This document shows, one piece after another, positions 46,339 through 55,948 of a stretch of DNA of 64,000 nucleotides. The translations under genes and the position numbers were made by a program. Below the pieces are notes generated by a model. The model searched no databases and had not been told where the DNA came from. It worked only from the letters and a program-made list of their open reading frames with translations. Positions within the stretch are counted from its first letter, which is position 1. Each line of letters opens with the position of its first letter. This stretch comes from Parabacteroides sp. An277 (GTDB lineage: Bacteria; Bacteroidota; Bacteroidia; Bacteroidales; Tannerellaceae): the NCBI RefSeq assembly GCF_002159645.1, contig NZ_NFJB01000001.1:62001-126000 (forward strand), written 5' to 3'.

Positions 46339-49300
46339 ATGAAAATAGGAATAGCAGCTGCCCTGATGTGTGCCGTCGGTATGGCACAAGCGCAGCAAAG
46401 TTTTTAGAAAGAGGATTTTACCTCGGGTAAATTGCCGTCCGGATGGGCGGTAGTCGACTCGACGGAGTCGGCTAAATGTGAATGGATAGTGACCGACCAG
46501 CCCTATCCGGGTTCATTCCAATTCGAGCAACAGGCACCTCCGATTGCCTCGACCAGCCGCGGCTATCACATGCAGTATCAGCCAGGCGTAGTGACGGGCG
46601 AGGAGATTACGAAGTGGAACCAACGGCAGGAATACCCCAACGGTTACTTTCAGACGTCGGCTATCGATTGCTCGGCGCATAGTGATGTCATCCTCAAGTT
46701 CGAGCACCTCTTCCGCTGGAACGACTGGTTTACAGGGCCACGCGCTGGCTTATGGGTAGGCGTAAGTTCCGACGGAACGCATTGGACGGAATACAACGTG
46801 CGAGACCGCATCCCGGCAGCGACCCAGCTGCATACGCCGATCAAAGAGGAAATCAACATAAGCGAAGTGGCCGCCAGACAGAAAACCGTCTACCTGCGCT
46901 TCTTCTGGCGTCATATCTTCTCGTGGTACTGGATGATAGACGATATCGAACTGACTGAGCCTTATGCTCACGACTTGGCTATTGAGGGCATTACTTCCCA
47001 CCAGGAAACAGGCAATACGTTCACCCAAGAGGACGTCATCAAGCTCAAGCTGAAGAACGTCGGTTCGCAACCTGTAGGTAAAGACTTTACCGTGACAGCT
47101 ACGTTGAACAACGGCGTAACGTTGACCGCAGACGTAAAGGCTTCCACATCGCCTATCGAGAAGCAGCAAACCTACGACGTAGCCTTCCCTAAGACCGACC
47201 TAACGGGTATGGGTTCCTATAAGCTCTCCTTTACGGTAGATTATGCTGAAGATGAGCGGCAAGAGAACAATACATGGAAAGCCAACCTCTATGCCGCTAA
47301 GATGAGTTTAGGCAGCGTGACGAAGGTCAATAAGTTGAGCGGGCATGAATATGAGTTCGTCTCTGGCTATTCAAAGATGAAGCTGATATTCTACCAGGAT
47401 GACATATTCCGAGTATGGTTAGCGCCCGACGGCGAGTATACCAATCCGGCAGGAGACGAAATCGTAGTGGATTACGGCATTAAGAACCCAAAAGTATCGA
47501 TGAGTAACGCCGGGGACTACTACAAGTTCACTACGCCTAAGTGTGTGGTCCGCGTCTATAAAGACCCCATACGCCTAGCCCTGTATGATAAAACCAACAG
47601 GAAAGCCCTGTTTGAAGAAGCTGAGCCCCTGAGCTTTGGCCTAAAGACCAGCCAGACCTTACGACGCAGTGCCGACGAGGACTTCTATGGCGGCGGGATG
47701 CAACAGGGAAACTTCTCTCACCGAGGTAAGGAAATCGACATAGCGGTCACCGGATGGGACGAGGACCAAGCCTCGAACCCCGCGCCCTTCTTCATGTCTA
47801 CCAAGGGATACGGTGTGTTCCGCAATACGTTCGCACCCGGACACTATGCGTTCAACGGAACCTACATGCCGGATAAGGTCTATGATGACGGCTACAAGAT
47901 GCAGGGTTTCACCAGTACCCTTACGCACGACGAGAACCGTTTCGATGCCTTTTACTTCTACGGTCCTTCCCTGAAAGAGATATTAAACAGCTACACGGAT
48001 ATCACCGGGAAACCCTTCATGCCCGCCATGTGGATGCTCACGATGGGCGACGCAGATTGCTACAATAAGCCAGAGCAACGCACGGGATGGCCACAGTCGA
48101 CACCCGACGTCATTACGCAGGTGGCAGATAAGTATATCGAATATGATATGCCGCGTGGATGGATTCTTCCGAACGACGGCTACGGTTGTGGGTACGTTAA
48201 GCTGGATTCTGTCGTAACGGAGCTAAGCAAGCGAGGTTTCCATACCGGCCTGTGGACCGAGAATGGCGTAGATAAGATCGCCTATGAGGTAGGGACATGC
48301 GGGACACGCTTATGCAAGCTCGACGTAGCTTGGGTAGGAGAGGGGTATGAGTTTGCCCTGAATGGATGTAAATCTGCCTATGAAGGCATCACGAGCAATA
48401 CAAACGAACGCGGATTTATCTGGTCGGTCTGCGGATGGGCTGGCACACAGCGATACTCTACCATCTGGAGCGGCGACCAGGTGAGCAACTGGGATTATAT
48501 CCGCTATCATATCCCGACCGTCACGGGTGCCGGGCTCTCTGCCTTCAATGCCGCTACCAGTGATATAGACGGTATCTTTGGAGGTTCCCCCAAGACTTAC
48601 ACCCGCGACTTGCAGTGGAAGGTCTTCACGCCTATTATGATGACCATGAGCGGGTGGGCAGACGCGGACCGTCAGCCTTGGGTATACGGTCATCCCTATA
48701 CGGATATCAATCGAAAGTTCCTGCGGCTCAAGATGCGGTTGAACCCTTATACATACACTTACTGTTATGAGGCTCACCAGACAGGCGTCCCAATGGCACG
48801 CGCTATGGTATTGGAATTCCCAGAGGATATCGTCACGCGCGACACCACGACCCAATATCAGTTCATGAGCGGTGAATGGCTCCTCGTGGCACCTGTCTAC
48901 GAGCGTCGGGGACCGCGCAAGGATATTTACTTCCCTGCTGGTGAATGGTACGACTATTGGACGGGCGAGACTTATCAAGGGGGACAATGGCTGGATAAGT
49001 ATGAGGCGGCGCTTGATATCATACCGGTATTTGTTCGTCAGGGTGCGATTATCCCGATGTATCCAGACATGAACTACGTAGGCGAGAAGCCCGCCGATGA
49101 GCTCACGCTCGACCTTTATCCTTATGGCGACTCCTCGTTCAACCTCTATGAAGATGACCTTCTGACACGCGACTACGAGCAGGGTGCTTTGGCTCGCACA
49201 CTCATCTCCATGTCGGCAGCCGATGGGGCACAGGGGAAGGTCTCTGTGACGATTGCCAAGGCAAAAGGAGATTACAAAGGACGCTATCAGGAGCGCACTT

Positions 49301-49497
49301 ACCTCTTAGATATGCGTTATCTGAAGTCGCCGGCATCGGTGAAAGTAGGGGGCGAAGCGCTGTCGGCTATCTCTGCGGAAGAGTTTAAGTCCGGAAAGTG
49401 TGGTTGGTATTACGATGCAAACGATCGCAAGGGACGACTTAAAGTCCGCACTGCTCGCCTCTCGACGAATGTCGACCAGACCATCGTAGTGGAATAA
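46339..49497 (+). CDS. GH31 glycoside hydrolase, interrupted by an in-frame amber codon after the signal peptide
   Basis: The ATG at 46339 follows a promoter box and encodes a good signal peptide, MKIGIAAALMCAVGMAQA, then QQSF and TAG at 46405-46407. The same frame continues for another 1,030 codons. The mature region starts KEDFTSGKLPSGW, a choice-of-anchor/MAM-like domain, then a CARDB-like domain (NVGSQPVGKDFTVT), the GH31 N-terminal domain and the catalytic barrel, with the nucleophile Asp in KLDVAW (near 48320) and the acid/base in SGDQVSNW (near 48480). GH31 acts on alpha-glucosides or alpha-xylosides. Without readthrough only a TTG at 46432 or an inner ATG could start it, and the product would not be exported. 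It may be a recent nonsense mutation. Confidence 0.75.
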
Positions 49498-49529
49498 GGT
49501 AATTTCCTATATGGATTTATATAATAGGT

Positions 49530-49560
49530 AAGCAGGGGAATCCATTCCTCTGCTTATTTT
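49530..49560 (+). terminator. Rho-independent terminator after GH31
   Basis: AAGCAG...CTGCTT stem (49530-49555) with inner GGAAT/ATTCC pairs, followed by ATTTT. Confidence 0.75.
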
Positions 49561-49581
49561 ATGTCCTGACGTGTCGGGGGA

Positions 49582-49616
49582 AAAATAATACCGCTATCCT
49601 TTCGGACAGCGGTATT
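49582..49616 (-). terminator. Rho-independent terminator after the fucosidase (minus strand)
   Basis: Read on the minus strand, AATACCGCT...AGCGGTATT (49587-49616) forms a long stem followed by ATTTTT. Confidence 0.75.
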
Positions 49617-49655
49617 CAGCGATATAAATAGGATATACATGATGCTTTACGTCTA

Positions 49656-51005
49656 TCAATTGCTGGTAATCACCTGGCCTACGCCGCGATAAAGTTTGAT
49701 GGGACCATCGAGCAGGACCGCCAGCACAGTGATGTTCTTATCCTGTACCCATTCCGGCACGTCGATGTAGAGGTTGCCAGGGACTTCGCTCCAATAGTTC
49801 TTGTTGTGTATTTTGTAGGGGAGCATCGTCCCATTTCCTACGACCCATACGCGGTTCACCTTATTCATCAATCCCTTGATTTCAATCGGTCCATTTGGCT
49901 TGTAGGGGAGATAGAGGTATAGGATGTCACCTGCCTTGTTGAGCGTCGTGTATCCTTGGAAATGCTCCGTGGGGATGCCGGCCCGTGTTTCGTACACCGC
50001 TTCCTTATGCTTCTTAATCCAGCGGCCGAACTCTTTTAGAATAGCTACTTGCTCGTCAGGGATGGTGCCGTCTTCACGCGGGCCAATGTCGAGCAGGAGA
50101 TTTCCGCCCATACTCAGACAATCCACGAAAGTACGCAGGAGTATCTGCGGCGTCTTATAGTTGGTATCGGCTTGCTGGTAACCCCACGAGTCGTTCATCG
50201 TCATGCACAATTCCCAATATTTGTCTTGGGGCCGCACGACGGGCACGCCCTGTTCCGGTGTGGCATAATCGCCGTAGCCTTGGATACGCGAATTGAGGAT
50301 GACATCCGGGTTGTCCGAACGCAACAGGTCAACAATCCCCTTCGCGTTCCACGTCTCCGCACTCTGCTCCCAGTCTCCATCGAACCAATAGAGGTCCGGC
50401 TTCCACGTTTTGTTTAACTCTGTCAGCTGCCCGAAGTTGAATTTCTGGAACTTGGCCCAACGTGCCGGGTCGTCTTTGTAGCGAACCTCTGTGCGGGTCT
50501 TATTCGGATAATCGGGATGAGACCAGTCGAGGAGCGAATAGTAGAAGCCCAGCTTCAATCCTTGGTCGCGCACCTCCTTCACGAACGGAGCAATGAGGTC
50601 TTGTTTTGCCGGAGTGGATTTCACCACGCTTAAGTCGCCCACCTTTGTATCCCACAATGCTACGCCATCATGGTGCTTCGTAGTAATGACGGTATATTGC
50701 GCACCGCTCTCCTTAATCAAATTCACCCATTGCTTCGGATCATATTTCGAAGCCGTAAAGCCATCGAGCTGTTTCATGTATTCCTCATAAGGCAGGTAGT
50801 TGTTGAAGAACGACCAACTCTCCGAAACGCCATTCACTGCATAGATGCCCCAATGGATAAAGATACCCAGCTTCGCCTCCGAGAACCACTCCATGCGTTT
50901 TTCATACCCTGCGTCTTTTGTCTGTTCTGCCGTTTCTTGCGCGGACAATTGCCCCCCAGCACCCATCAGTGCCGCCAAGGCTAAAGTAATCAGTTGCTTT
51001 TTCAT
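49656..51005 (-). CDS. GH29 alpha-L-fucosidase, secreted
   Basis: 449 residues with a signal peptide (LAALMGAGGQLSAQE). GH29 hallmarks: GIFIHWGIYAVNG near the N-terminus, TTKHHDGVALWDT, KLGFYYSLLDWSHPDY, and the nucleophile Asp in LYWFDGDWEQ (near base 50380). SMGGNLLLDIGPREDGTIP and a C-terminal beta-sandwich follow. It releases alpha-L-fucose from glycans and fits the nearby GH92/GH20/GH31 enzymes as part of host-glycan use. It is convergent with GH31 and divergent from DUF4469. Confidence 0.94.
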   Translation of the reverse strand: MKKQLITLALAALMGAGGQLSAQETAEQTKDAGYEKRMEWFSEAKLGIFIHWGIYAVNGVSESWSFFNNYLPYEEYMKQLDGFTASKYDPKQWVNLIKESGAQYTVITTKHHDGVALWDTKVGDLSVVKSTPAKQDLIAPFVKEVRDQGLKLGFYYSLLDWSHPDYPNKTRTEVRYKDDPARWAKFQKFNFGQLTELNKTWKPDLYWFDGDWEQSAETWNAKGIVDLLRSDNPDVILNSRIQGYGDYATPEQGVPVVRPQDKYWELCMTMNDSWGYQQADTNYKTPQILLRTFVDCLSMGGNLLLDIGPREDGTIPDEQVAILKEFGRWIKKHKEAVYETRAGIPTEHFQGYTTLNKAGDILYLYLPYKPNGPIEIKGLMNKVNRVWVVGNGTMLPYKIHNKNYWSEVPGNLYIDVPEWVQDKNITVLAVLLDGPIKLYRGVGQVITSN

Positions 51006-51193
51006 GTGTGTTATGTTTAATTTGTTTAGGGCAAAAATACGGATTTCTACCTATATAACAAGCAAAAATCCCTACTAATCTGCATTTGTTTCCTTTTTTT
51101 TGTAATATATGCGCTAAAATTTGGTTTTCTCATCTATTCTACCTACCTTTGAGACGACAATAAATATGTATTAATCCCTAAAATCGTACCGAC

Positions 51194-51946
51194 ATGCCAC
51201 TGAACGTTAAACCGACAGAATTATTTTCTTGGCCAGCTATCTTACAAGAAAATCCATTAACGGAAGACAAGAACGACCGTATTGTAACGTTGCAAAAAAA
51301 CAATGCGACGAAGACTGTAAACGACCTCGCGTCCGGCATTGCCCGCGAACGCACGGAGTATCGGGAAGAAACTCTAATTAATAATGCTTCGCTGCTCGAG
51401 CAGAAGATGGTATCCTTCCTTTTGTCGGGGGAAAGCTTCGCCAGCGAGTTTTTCCGGTATGAACCCGCTATACAGGGTGTTTTCAATTCGAAGGGCGAGC
51501 CTATCGACCCTACGAAGGTGAAATTCTCTATTAACGTATCTCCCATCGGCGAGCTACGCAATATCTTAGCCAACCAAATTAAGGTGAATATCATGAAGAG
51601 CCAGACGTTGGGAGGCGCCGCTATTACACGTGTCCTCAACCTCTATACAGGGGAAGAGAACGTGGCGAGCCGGACAGATATGGTAGCTATCGAAGGCTCG
51701 AAACTCAAGTCCGTCGGTCCGAATGGCGAAAACAAAGGCGGGGAAGTCTCTATCATCAATTCGCTCGACGCGAAGATCGTAATCGAGAAAATAGCCGACA
51801 ATACCCCTTCCCGCATCACCTTCATGATTCCGAATGACATTACAGAAGGAGAGTACAGGGTGCAGATAGAAACTTACTTTGCCGGTAGCGCCTTACTGAA
51901 GGAAGCGAGAGTCATTACAAGCAGTTTTACCATTTATATTTCATAA
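51194..51946 (+). CDS. DUF4469 protein with HU-like DNA-binding N-terminus
   Basis: 250 residues. The N-terminal 120 residues resemble the HU-like DNA-binding domain of this family (LASGIARERTEYREETLINNASLLEQKMVSFLLSGESF); the C-terminal 120 form the Ig-like DUF4469 domain (ITRVLNLYTGEENVASRTDMVAIEGSKLK to the end, TSSFTIYIS). There is no signal peptide. In Bacteroidales it is a nucleoid-type protein of unknown role. It is a single gene ended by a strong terminator at 51991-52029. Confidence 0.8.
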   Translation: MPLNVKPTELFSWPAILQENPLTEDKNDRIVTLQKNNATKTVNDLASGIARERTEYREETLINNASLLEQKMVSFLLSGESFASEFFRYEPAIQGVFNSKGEPIDPTKVKFSINVSPIGELRNILANQIKVNIMKSQTLGGAAITRVLNLYTGEENVASRTDMVAIEGSKLKSVGPNGENKGGEVSIINSLDAKIVIEKIADNTPSRITFMIPNDITEGEYRVQIETYFAGSALLKEARVITSSFTIYIS

Positions 51947-51990
51947 ACTAAGAAGTAAACCGGTTTAAAACAAACAAAAAAACGAATGCG

Positions 51991-52029
51991 GCGTACAGTA
52001 TGTCCAAGTGGCACTGTACGCTTTTTTTA
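51991..52029 (+). terminator. Rho-independent terminator after the DUF4469 gene
   Basis: GCGTACAGT at 51991-51999 pairs with ACTGTACGC at 52013-52021, followed by T7. Confidence 0.9.
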
Positions 52030-52043
52030 TGCCCCTCTTTTTT

Positions 52044-52178
52044 GTGCACGACCTCTGCACCGTACAGTGGAGGACCCCTACACCGCTCGGTGCACGACCT
52101 CTACACCATACAGTGGAGAACCCCTGCACCGCTCGGTGCACGACCCCTGCGGCGTACGTCGCACGACCCCTGCGCAAA
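52044..52178. repeat. Tandem array, about 3 x 46 bp (2 x 23-bp half units)
   Basis: The word gtgcacgacc recurs at 52044, 52090 and 52136. Each 46-bp unit is made of two related halves of about 23 bp (gtgcacgacctctgcaccgt and gtggaggacccctacaccgc). The word cgtacagtg, also in the terminator just upstream, occurs within the units. Nothing else is visible between the terminator and pyrC. Confidence 0.88.
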
Positions 52179-52254
52179 AAAAGAAGCCCTATTTATAAGG
52201 TACGGATGGAATAGTTTCACTACCTTTGTGGAGAATCATAAATATACATAAGAT

Positions 52255-53604
52255 ATGAACAAAAAATGGATTAAAGATGCCCTTATCATCAACGAGGGGC
52301 GCCACTTTCAAGGCTCAGTCTTGATAGCAGGAGATACCATCGAAGCCGTATATGAGGGCCCTGTGCCGCCTGAAGTCGATATAACACCTTACGAGCAGAT
52401 AGATGCCCAAGGGAAATGGCTCCTACCGGGCTGCATCGACGACCAGGTGCATTTTCGCGAACCGGGACTCACACACAAGGCAGACATTGGGAGCGAGAGC
52501 CGGGCAGCCGTAGCCGGAGGTGTCACCTCGTTTATGGACATGCCCAATACGAAACCGCAGACGACTACCCTCGAAGCCTTGGAGTGGAAATTCAAGCGGG
52601 CAGCACAGACCTCCGTGGCCAATTACTCCTTCTTCTTTGGCGGAACCAATGATAATTTCAAAGAGATACAGCAGGTAGACAAAACACGGGTGCCAGGATT
52701 GAAACTGTTCTTAGGCTCCTCGACCGGCAACATGCTCGTCAATGACAAAGCCGCCCTGGAGCGTATCTTCTCCGAATGCGGGATGCTCATCGCCATCCAT
52801 GCCGAGAAGGAGGAAATTATCCAGCGGAACATCGCCCATTATACAGGGCTATATGGCGAGGACCTCGACATCTCGTTCCATAGTCTCATCCGAAGCGAAG
52901 AGGCCTGCTATGCCTCCTCCGCCGAGGCCGTCGAACTCGCTACGCGGCTGGGCGCACGACTACACATCCTGCACCTCTCGACAGCCCGCGAGACGACCCT
53001 CCTCGATAATACGCTCCCCCTATCCGAAAAGCAAATCACAGGCGAAGTGTGCGTGCATCACCTTTGGTTCCACGATGGGGATTACGCCCAGTTCGGCAAT
53101 CGCATCAAATGGAATCCCTCTATCAAGACGCTGGCAGACCGCAATGCCCTGCGCCAGGCTGTCAACGAAAACAAAATAGATATCGTCGCGACCGACCACG
53201 CCCCACATCTACCCGCCGAGAAGGAGGGAAGCTGCCTGAAGGCGGCATCCGGCGGACCGCTCGTACAGCATTCGCTGGTAGCCATGCTGGAGTTGGCCGG
53301 CGAAGGACATTTCACCTACGAAAAGGTAGTCGAGAAGATGGCCCATGCCCCCGCGACGCTGTTCCACATCGACCGGCGAGGCTATATCCGCCCCAGATAC
53401 TATGCCGATTTAGTGCTGGTAGACCCACAACACGCATGGACCGTATCGCGCGAGAATATCCTCTCGAAGTGCGGATGGTCCCCCTTCGAAGGCTATACCT
53501 TCCACCACGCCGTAGACACGACCTTCGTGAACGGGGAAATCGCCTACCAACGGGGCCAAGTGAATGATGCACTCCGCGGGCGGGAGTTGAAGTATCTGAA
53601 TTAA
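52255..53604 (+). CDS. pyrC: Dihydroorotase
   Basis: 449 residues of the amidohydrolase superfamily. The metal-site motif reads [11 protein letters not shown], so the first His of the usual HxH is Gln; several Bacteroidetes dihydroorotases share this, as I recall. Other markers: [37 protein letters not shown] and [14 protein letters not shown] with the catalytic Asp. The enzyme closes carbamoyl aspartate to dihydroorotate in pyrimidine synthesis. No other pyr gene is beside it. A MITE-like element follows. Confidence 0.9.
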   Translation: MNKKWIKDALIINEGRHFQGSVLIAGDTIEAVYEGPVPPEVDITPYEQIDAQGKWLLPGCIDDQVHFREPGLTHKADIGSESRAAVAGGVTSFMDMPNTKPQTTTLEALEWKFKRAAQTSVANYSFFFGGTNDNFKEIQQVDKTRVPGLKLFLGSSTGNMLVNDKAALERIFSECGMLIAIHAEKEEIIQRNIAHYTGLYGEDLDISFHSLIRSEEACYASSAEAVELATRLGARLHILHLSTARETTLLDNTLPLSEKQITGEVCVHHLWFHDGDYAQFGNRIKWNPSIKTLADRNALRQAVNENKIDIVATDHAPHLPAEKEGSCLKAASGGPLVQHSLVAMLELAGEGHFTYEKVVEKMAHAPATLFHIDRRGYIRPRYYADLVLVDPQHAWTVSRENILSKCGWSPFEGYTFHHAVDTTFVNGEIAYQRGQVNDALRGRELKYLN

Positions 53605-53618
53605 CACAGAAATGGGGC

Positions 53619-53795
53619 TGTGTCAAAATGCTATCTAAAAAGCTCCCCTGCCCTTAGGGGAGCTGGCTCGCGTAGCGAGACTGAGGGGTTAAATCTCTCA
53701 TAACAAGAAACAACCCCTCACCCCTGCGGGGAGCTCCCCTAAGGCAGGGGAGCTTTTCAGTTACTTTCAGATAACATTTTCTTATTTATGACACA
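53619..53795. mobile_element. MITE/REP-like palindromic element
   Basis: About 177 bp with terminal inverted repeats (TGTGTCA at 53619-53625 and TGACACA at 53789-53795) and two nested palindromes, each built of GCTCCCCT/AGGGGAGC arms (53642-53664 and 53731-53754). The inner part reads ggctcgcgtagcgagactga and gaggggtt, a sequence I associate with short interspersed repeats in many gut bacteria. It encodes no protein, so it would need a transposase supplied elsewhere. It lies between the convergent pyrC and acyl-CoA ligase genes and can act as a terminator in both directions. Confidence 0.7.
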
Positions 53796-53819
53796 CCCTC
53801 ATGCGACGAAGCGTTGCCC

Positions 53820-55478
53820 TTAGGCAAGCGTAGGTTGGTAGAGGAACCGCTTAATACTCCGCTTGGGCGTCTTCTCGAAAGGCTCTTCACGCAACTGGAA
53901 GAGGGAGAGTTTGCAATACCGCGGGACGACGCGGTTGACCGCCTTTAGGTATTGACCCATGATTTCCTCCACCTGCTTGTGCGAGAGATGCGCCTCGCGG
54001 ATATGCTCCCAATCGGGGTAAATCAAAGCCGTCAGCTTCTTCCCGTCCGACACGACCAACGACTCGACGATGAGCGGGAGGTTGTTTAGCTTATTCTCGA
54101 TTTCCTCCGGGTAAATGTTCTGTCCATTCGGGCCGAGTATCATCGTTTTGTTTCTCCCCCGGATATAGAGATAACCCTCTGCGTCGAGCGTGCCTAAATC
54201 GCCGGTGCGCATCCAGCCGTCGGGGAGCATCACTTCGGCCGTAGCCTCCGGGTTCTTGAAGTATCCTAGCATATTGTTCGCACCACGGACGAGTATTTCG
54301 CCCACTGTATGTTGCGGGTCGTTCGAGTCGATTTTGATTTCCATGCGATCTACCGCCTTCCCGACGGAGCCAGCCCTCGACTCATTCCAATGTGCGAAGG
54401 CGACGAGCGGACCACATTCCGTCATGCCATAGCCCACGGTGAAGCGGAACCCAATACGCCGCAAGAAGCGTTCGATGTCCTTGTTGAGGGCAGCACCTCC
54501 CACGATAATCTCCTCGAAATTCCCCCCGAAGCCTTGCGTCAACCCCTCGGCAGCTTTACGGAAGATGAGCTGGTTGATGCCAGGGATCCATAAGAGGAGG
54601 CGCGCCAAAGGCTTTAAGAAATGCGGGAATATTTTGTTCTTTACGGCCCTTTCCAAGATAAGCGGTACAGCCAGGATGAGGCGCGGACGATATTGGGCGA
54701 AAGCATCCTGGCAGAGTTGCGGTGCTGGGCGGCGCGTGATGAAATGCACATGGCAACCTTTGTTGACCGAGTTCAGTACCTCGAAGGCCAATCCATACAT
54801 GTGCGCCATGGGCAAGAGACACACGATATTATCACCTGCATGGATAAAGGGTAAATGGTCTGCTGCAAATTGCGTGTTGCTCCATAAGCTTCGGTAGGGG
54901 AGCATGACGCCTTTCGAAGAGCTGGTCGTCCCCGATGTGTAGTTGAGTACCGCTAACTTCTCAGGTTCTTCTATGTAATAATGTATATCTTCCGGAGAGA
55001 AAGCAGGGTACTTTTGTGTCATAAGTTCAGCTAATTGTGGAGCGGTTGCTTGTGCCTCTTGCGAATGAGATCTGAGGAGTGCCCAATCGTCGAGGCGAAC
55101 CGTCAAGCGGATAGCCGGAATCATTGCCTCATCCAACCGCTCCCACACGGAAGCTGAGACAAACAATCCTTTCGCTTCGCAGTGCCGAATGATATGGTGG
55201 ATATTATCCGCCTGAAATTCATGCAAAATCGGTACAGCCACCGCGCCATACGTCATGATACCAAAGAAGCAAATCGCCCAATTGGAAGAGTTTCCGCCTA
55301 CGATAGCAATCTTGTCTTCCGGACGTATTTCTGCTTTTTCCAGCAAGAGATGAATTTCTTCTATTTTCCGAGCTACCTCTGCATAAGAATAGGTCTTGCC
55401 GCCTATGTCTGAGAAGGCGGGCAAGTTCCAATGCGTTTTCACGCTTTTTTCGATGAGTCCTAAAAAACGATTCTCCAT
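53820..55478 (-). CDS. Long-chain acyl-CoA synthetase (AMP-binding)
   Basis: 552 residues. ANL-superfamily motifs: the P-loop YTSGTTSSSKGVML (about 182), VGYGMTECGPLVAF (about 340), WMRTGDLGTLDAEGYLYIRGR (about 410-430) and the C-terminal lysine motif TPKRSIKRF. It activates fatty acids with ATP and CoA at the membrane. The ATG is at 55478, behind AAGGTGG. That ribosome site is one arm of a perfect 13-bp inverted repeat (55477-55489 and 55547-55559) with a TATATTTG box in the loop, which suggests special control. Confidence 0.92.
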   Translation of the reverse strand: MENRFLGLIEKSVKTHWNLPAFSDIGGKTYSYAEVARKIEEIHLLLEKAEIRPEDKIAIVGGNSSNWAICFFGIMTYGAVAVPILHEFQADNIHHIIRHCEAKGLFVSASVWERLDEAMIPAIRLTVRLDDWALLRSHSQEAQATAPQLAELMTQKYPAFSPEDIHYYIEEPEKLAVLNYTSGTTSSSKGVMLPYRSLWSNTQFAADHLPFIHAGDNIVCLLPMAHMYGLAFEVLNSVNKGCHVHFITRRPAPQLCQDAFAQYRPRLILAVPLILERAVKNKIFPHFLKPLARLLLWIPGINQLIFRKAAEGLTQGFGGNFEEIIVGGAALNKDIERFLRRIGFRFTVGYGMTECGPLVAFAHWNESRAGSVGKAVDRMEIKIDSNDPQHTVGEILVRGANNMLGYFKNPEATAEVMLPDGWMRTGDLGTLDAEGYLYIRGRNKTMILGPNGQNIYPEEIENKLNNLPLIVESLVVSDGKKLTALIYPDWEHIREAHLSHKQVEEIMGQYLKAVNRVVPRYCKLSLFQLREEPFEKTPKRSIKRFLYQPTLA

Positions 55479-55559
55479 AATGCCACCTTTTTAGAGAGTT
55501 ATCACGCCTACAAATATATTATATTTTTGTTTAATTGTGATAAAAGAAGGTGGCATTAT
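55477..55559 (-). promoter_or_regulatory. Inverted repeat enclosing the acyl-CoA ligase promoter and ribosome site
   Basis: A perfect 13-bp pair (55477-55489 with 55547-55559) and an inner perfect 7-bp pair (55499-55505 with 55537-55543) flank the -7 box TATATTTG (minus strand, 55511-55518). The arm next to the ligase contains its ribosome site AAGGTGG. A transcript coming from upstream would fold this site into a hairpin, while one starting inside would not. Confidence 0.7.
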
Positions 55560-55574
55560 TTTGTTAAATACTCT

Positions 55575-55907
55575 TTAATCGCATCGATGCCGACAGCAAC
55601 CTCCGTGTCGGTAGTCCCGTTGGGTGTGATGTCGGTAATGATGTGTGTCTCGTCTGCGGTCGTTTTCGTGGCAACATCCCACATTTTCTTCCACGTCGCA
55701 ATGCCGTACTTCGCAAAATTCACAATAGGCACGCTCTCCACAATCGTCACAATGTTGGCATCCTCTTTCGCATTCGCATGTTTCGCATGTGCATTCCACA
55801 CAGCAACAACGTGCTTTCTCATCTTTCGGTTCGCTTTCGTTCGCGGCAAATGCATTGAATGCCCAAAGCGAAGTGCCTACTAAGGCGCTAATCCATAACT
55901 TTTTCAT
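55575..55907 (-). CDS. Small secreted cysteine-rich protein
   Basis: 110 residues from the ATG at 55907 (MKKLWIS; an ATG at 55919 is also possible). A clear signal peptide (LWAFNAFAAN) is followed by a body with 18 Cys and many His, including CCCVECTCETCECERGC, CQHCDDCGE and CEFCEVRHC, ending GGCCRHRCD. Such spacing suggests metal binding or heavy disulfide bonding outside the cytoplasm. I know no family for it. The overlapping frame 55556-55855 also reads as a plausible 99-residue protein, so a frameshift or dual coding is possible; I prefer this frame because only it has a start with a signal peptide. Confidence 0.55.
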   Translation of the reverse strand: MKKLWISALVGTSLWAFNAFAANESEPKDEKARCCCVECTCETCECERGCQHCDDCGERAYCEFCEVRHCDVEENVGCCHENDRRRDTHHYRHHTQRDYRHGGCCRHRCD

Positions 55908-55948
55908 CTGTTTTCTCATTTAAATGTCCACATAGGCAAAGGTACGCA

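Noticed and set aside
46339-49497. Recoding of TAG as an amino acid in this genome
   Set aside because: TAG ends the anSME, cysQ and HU-like genes normally in the same window.
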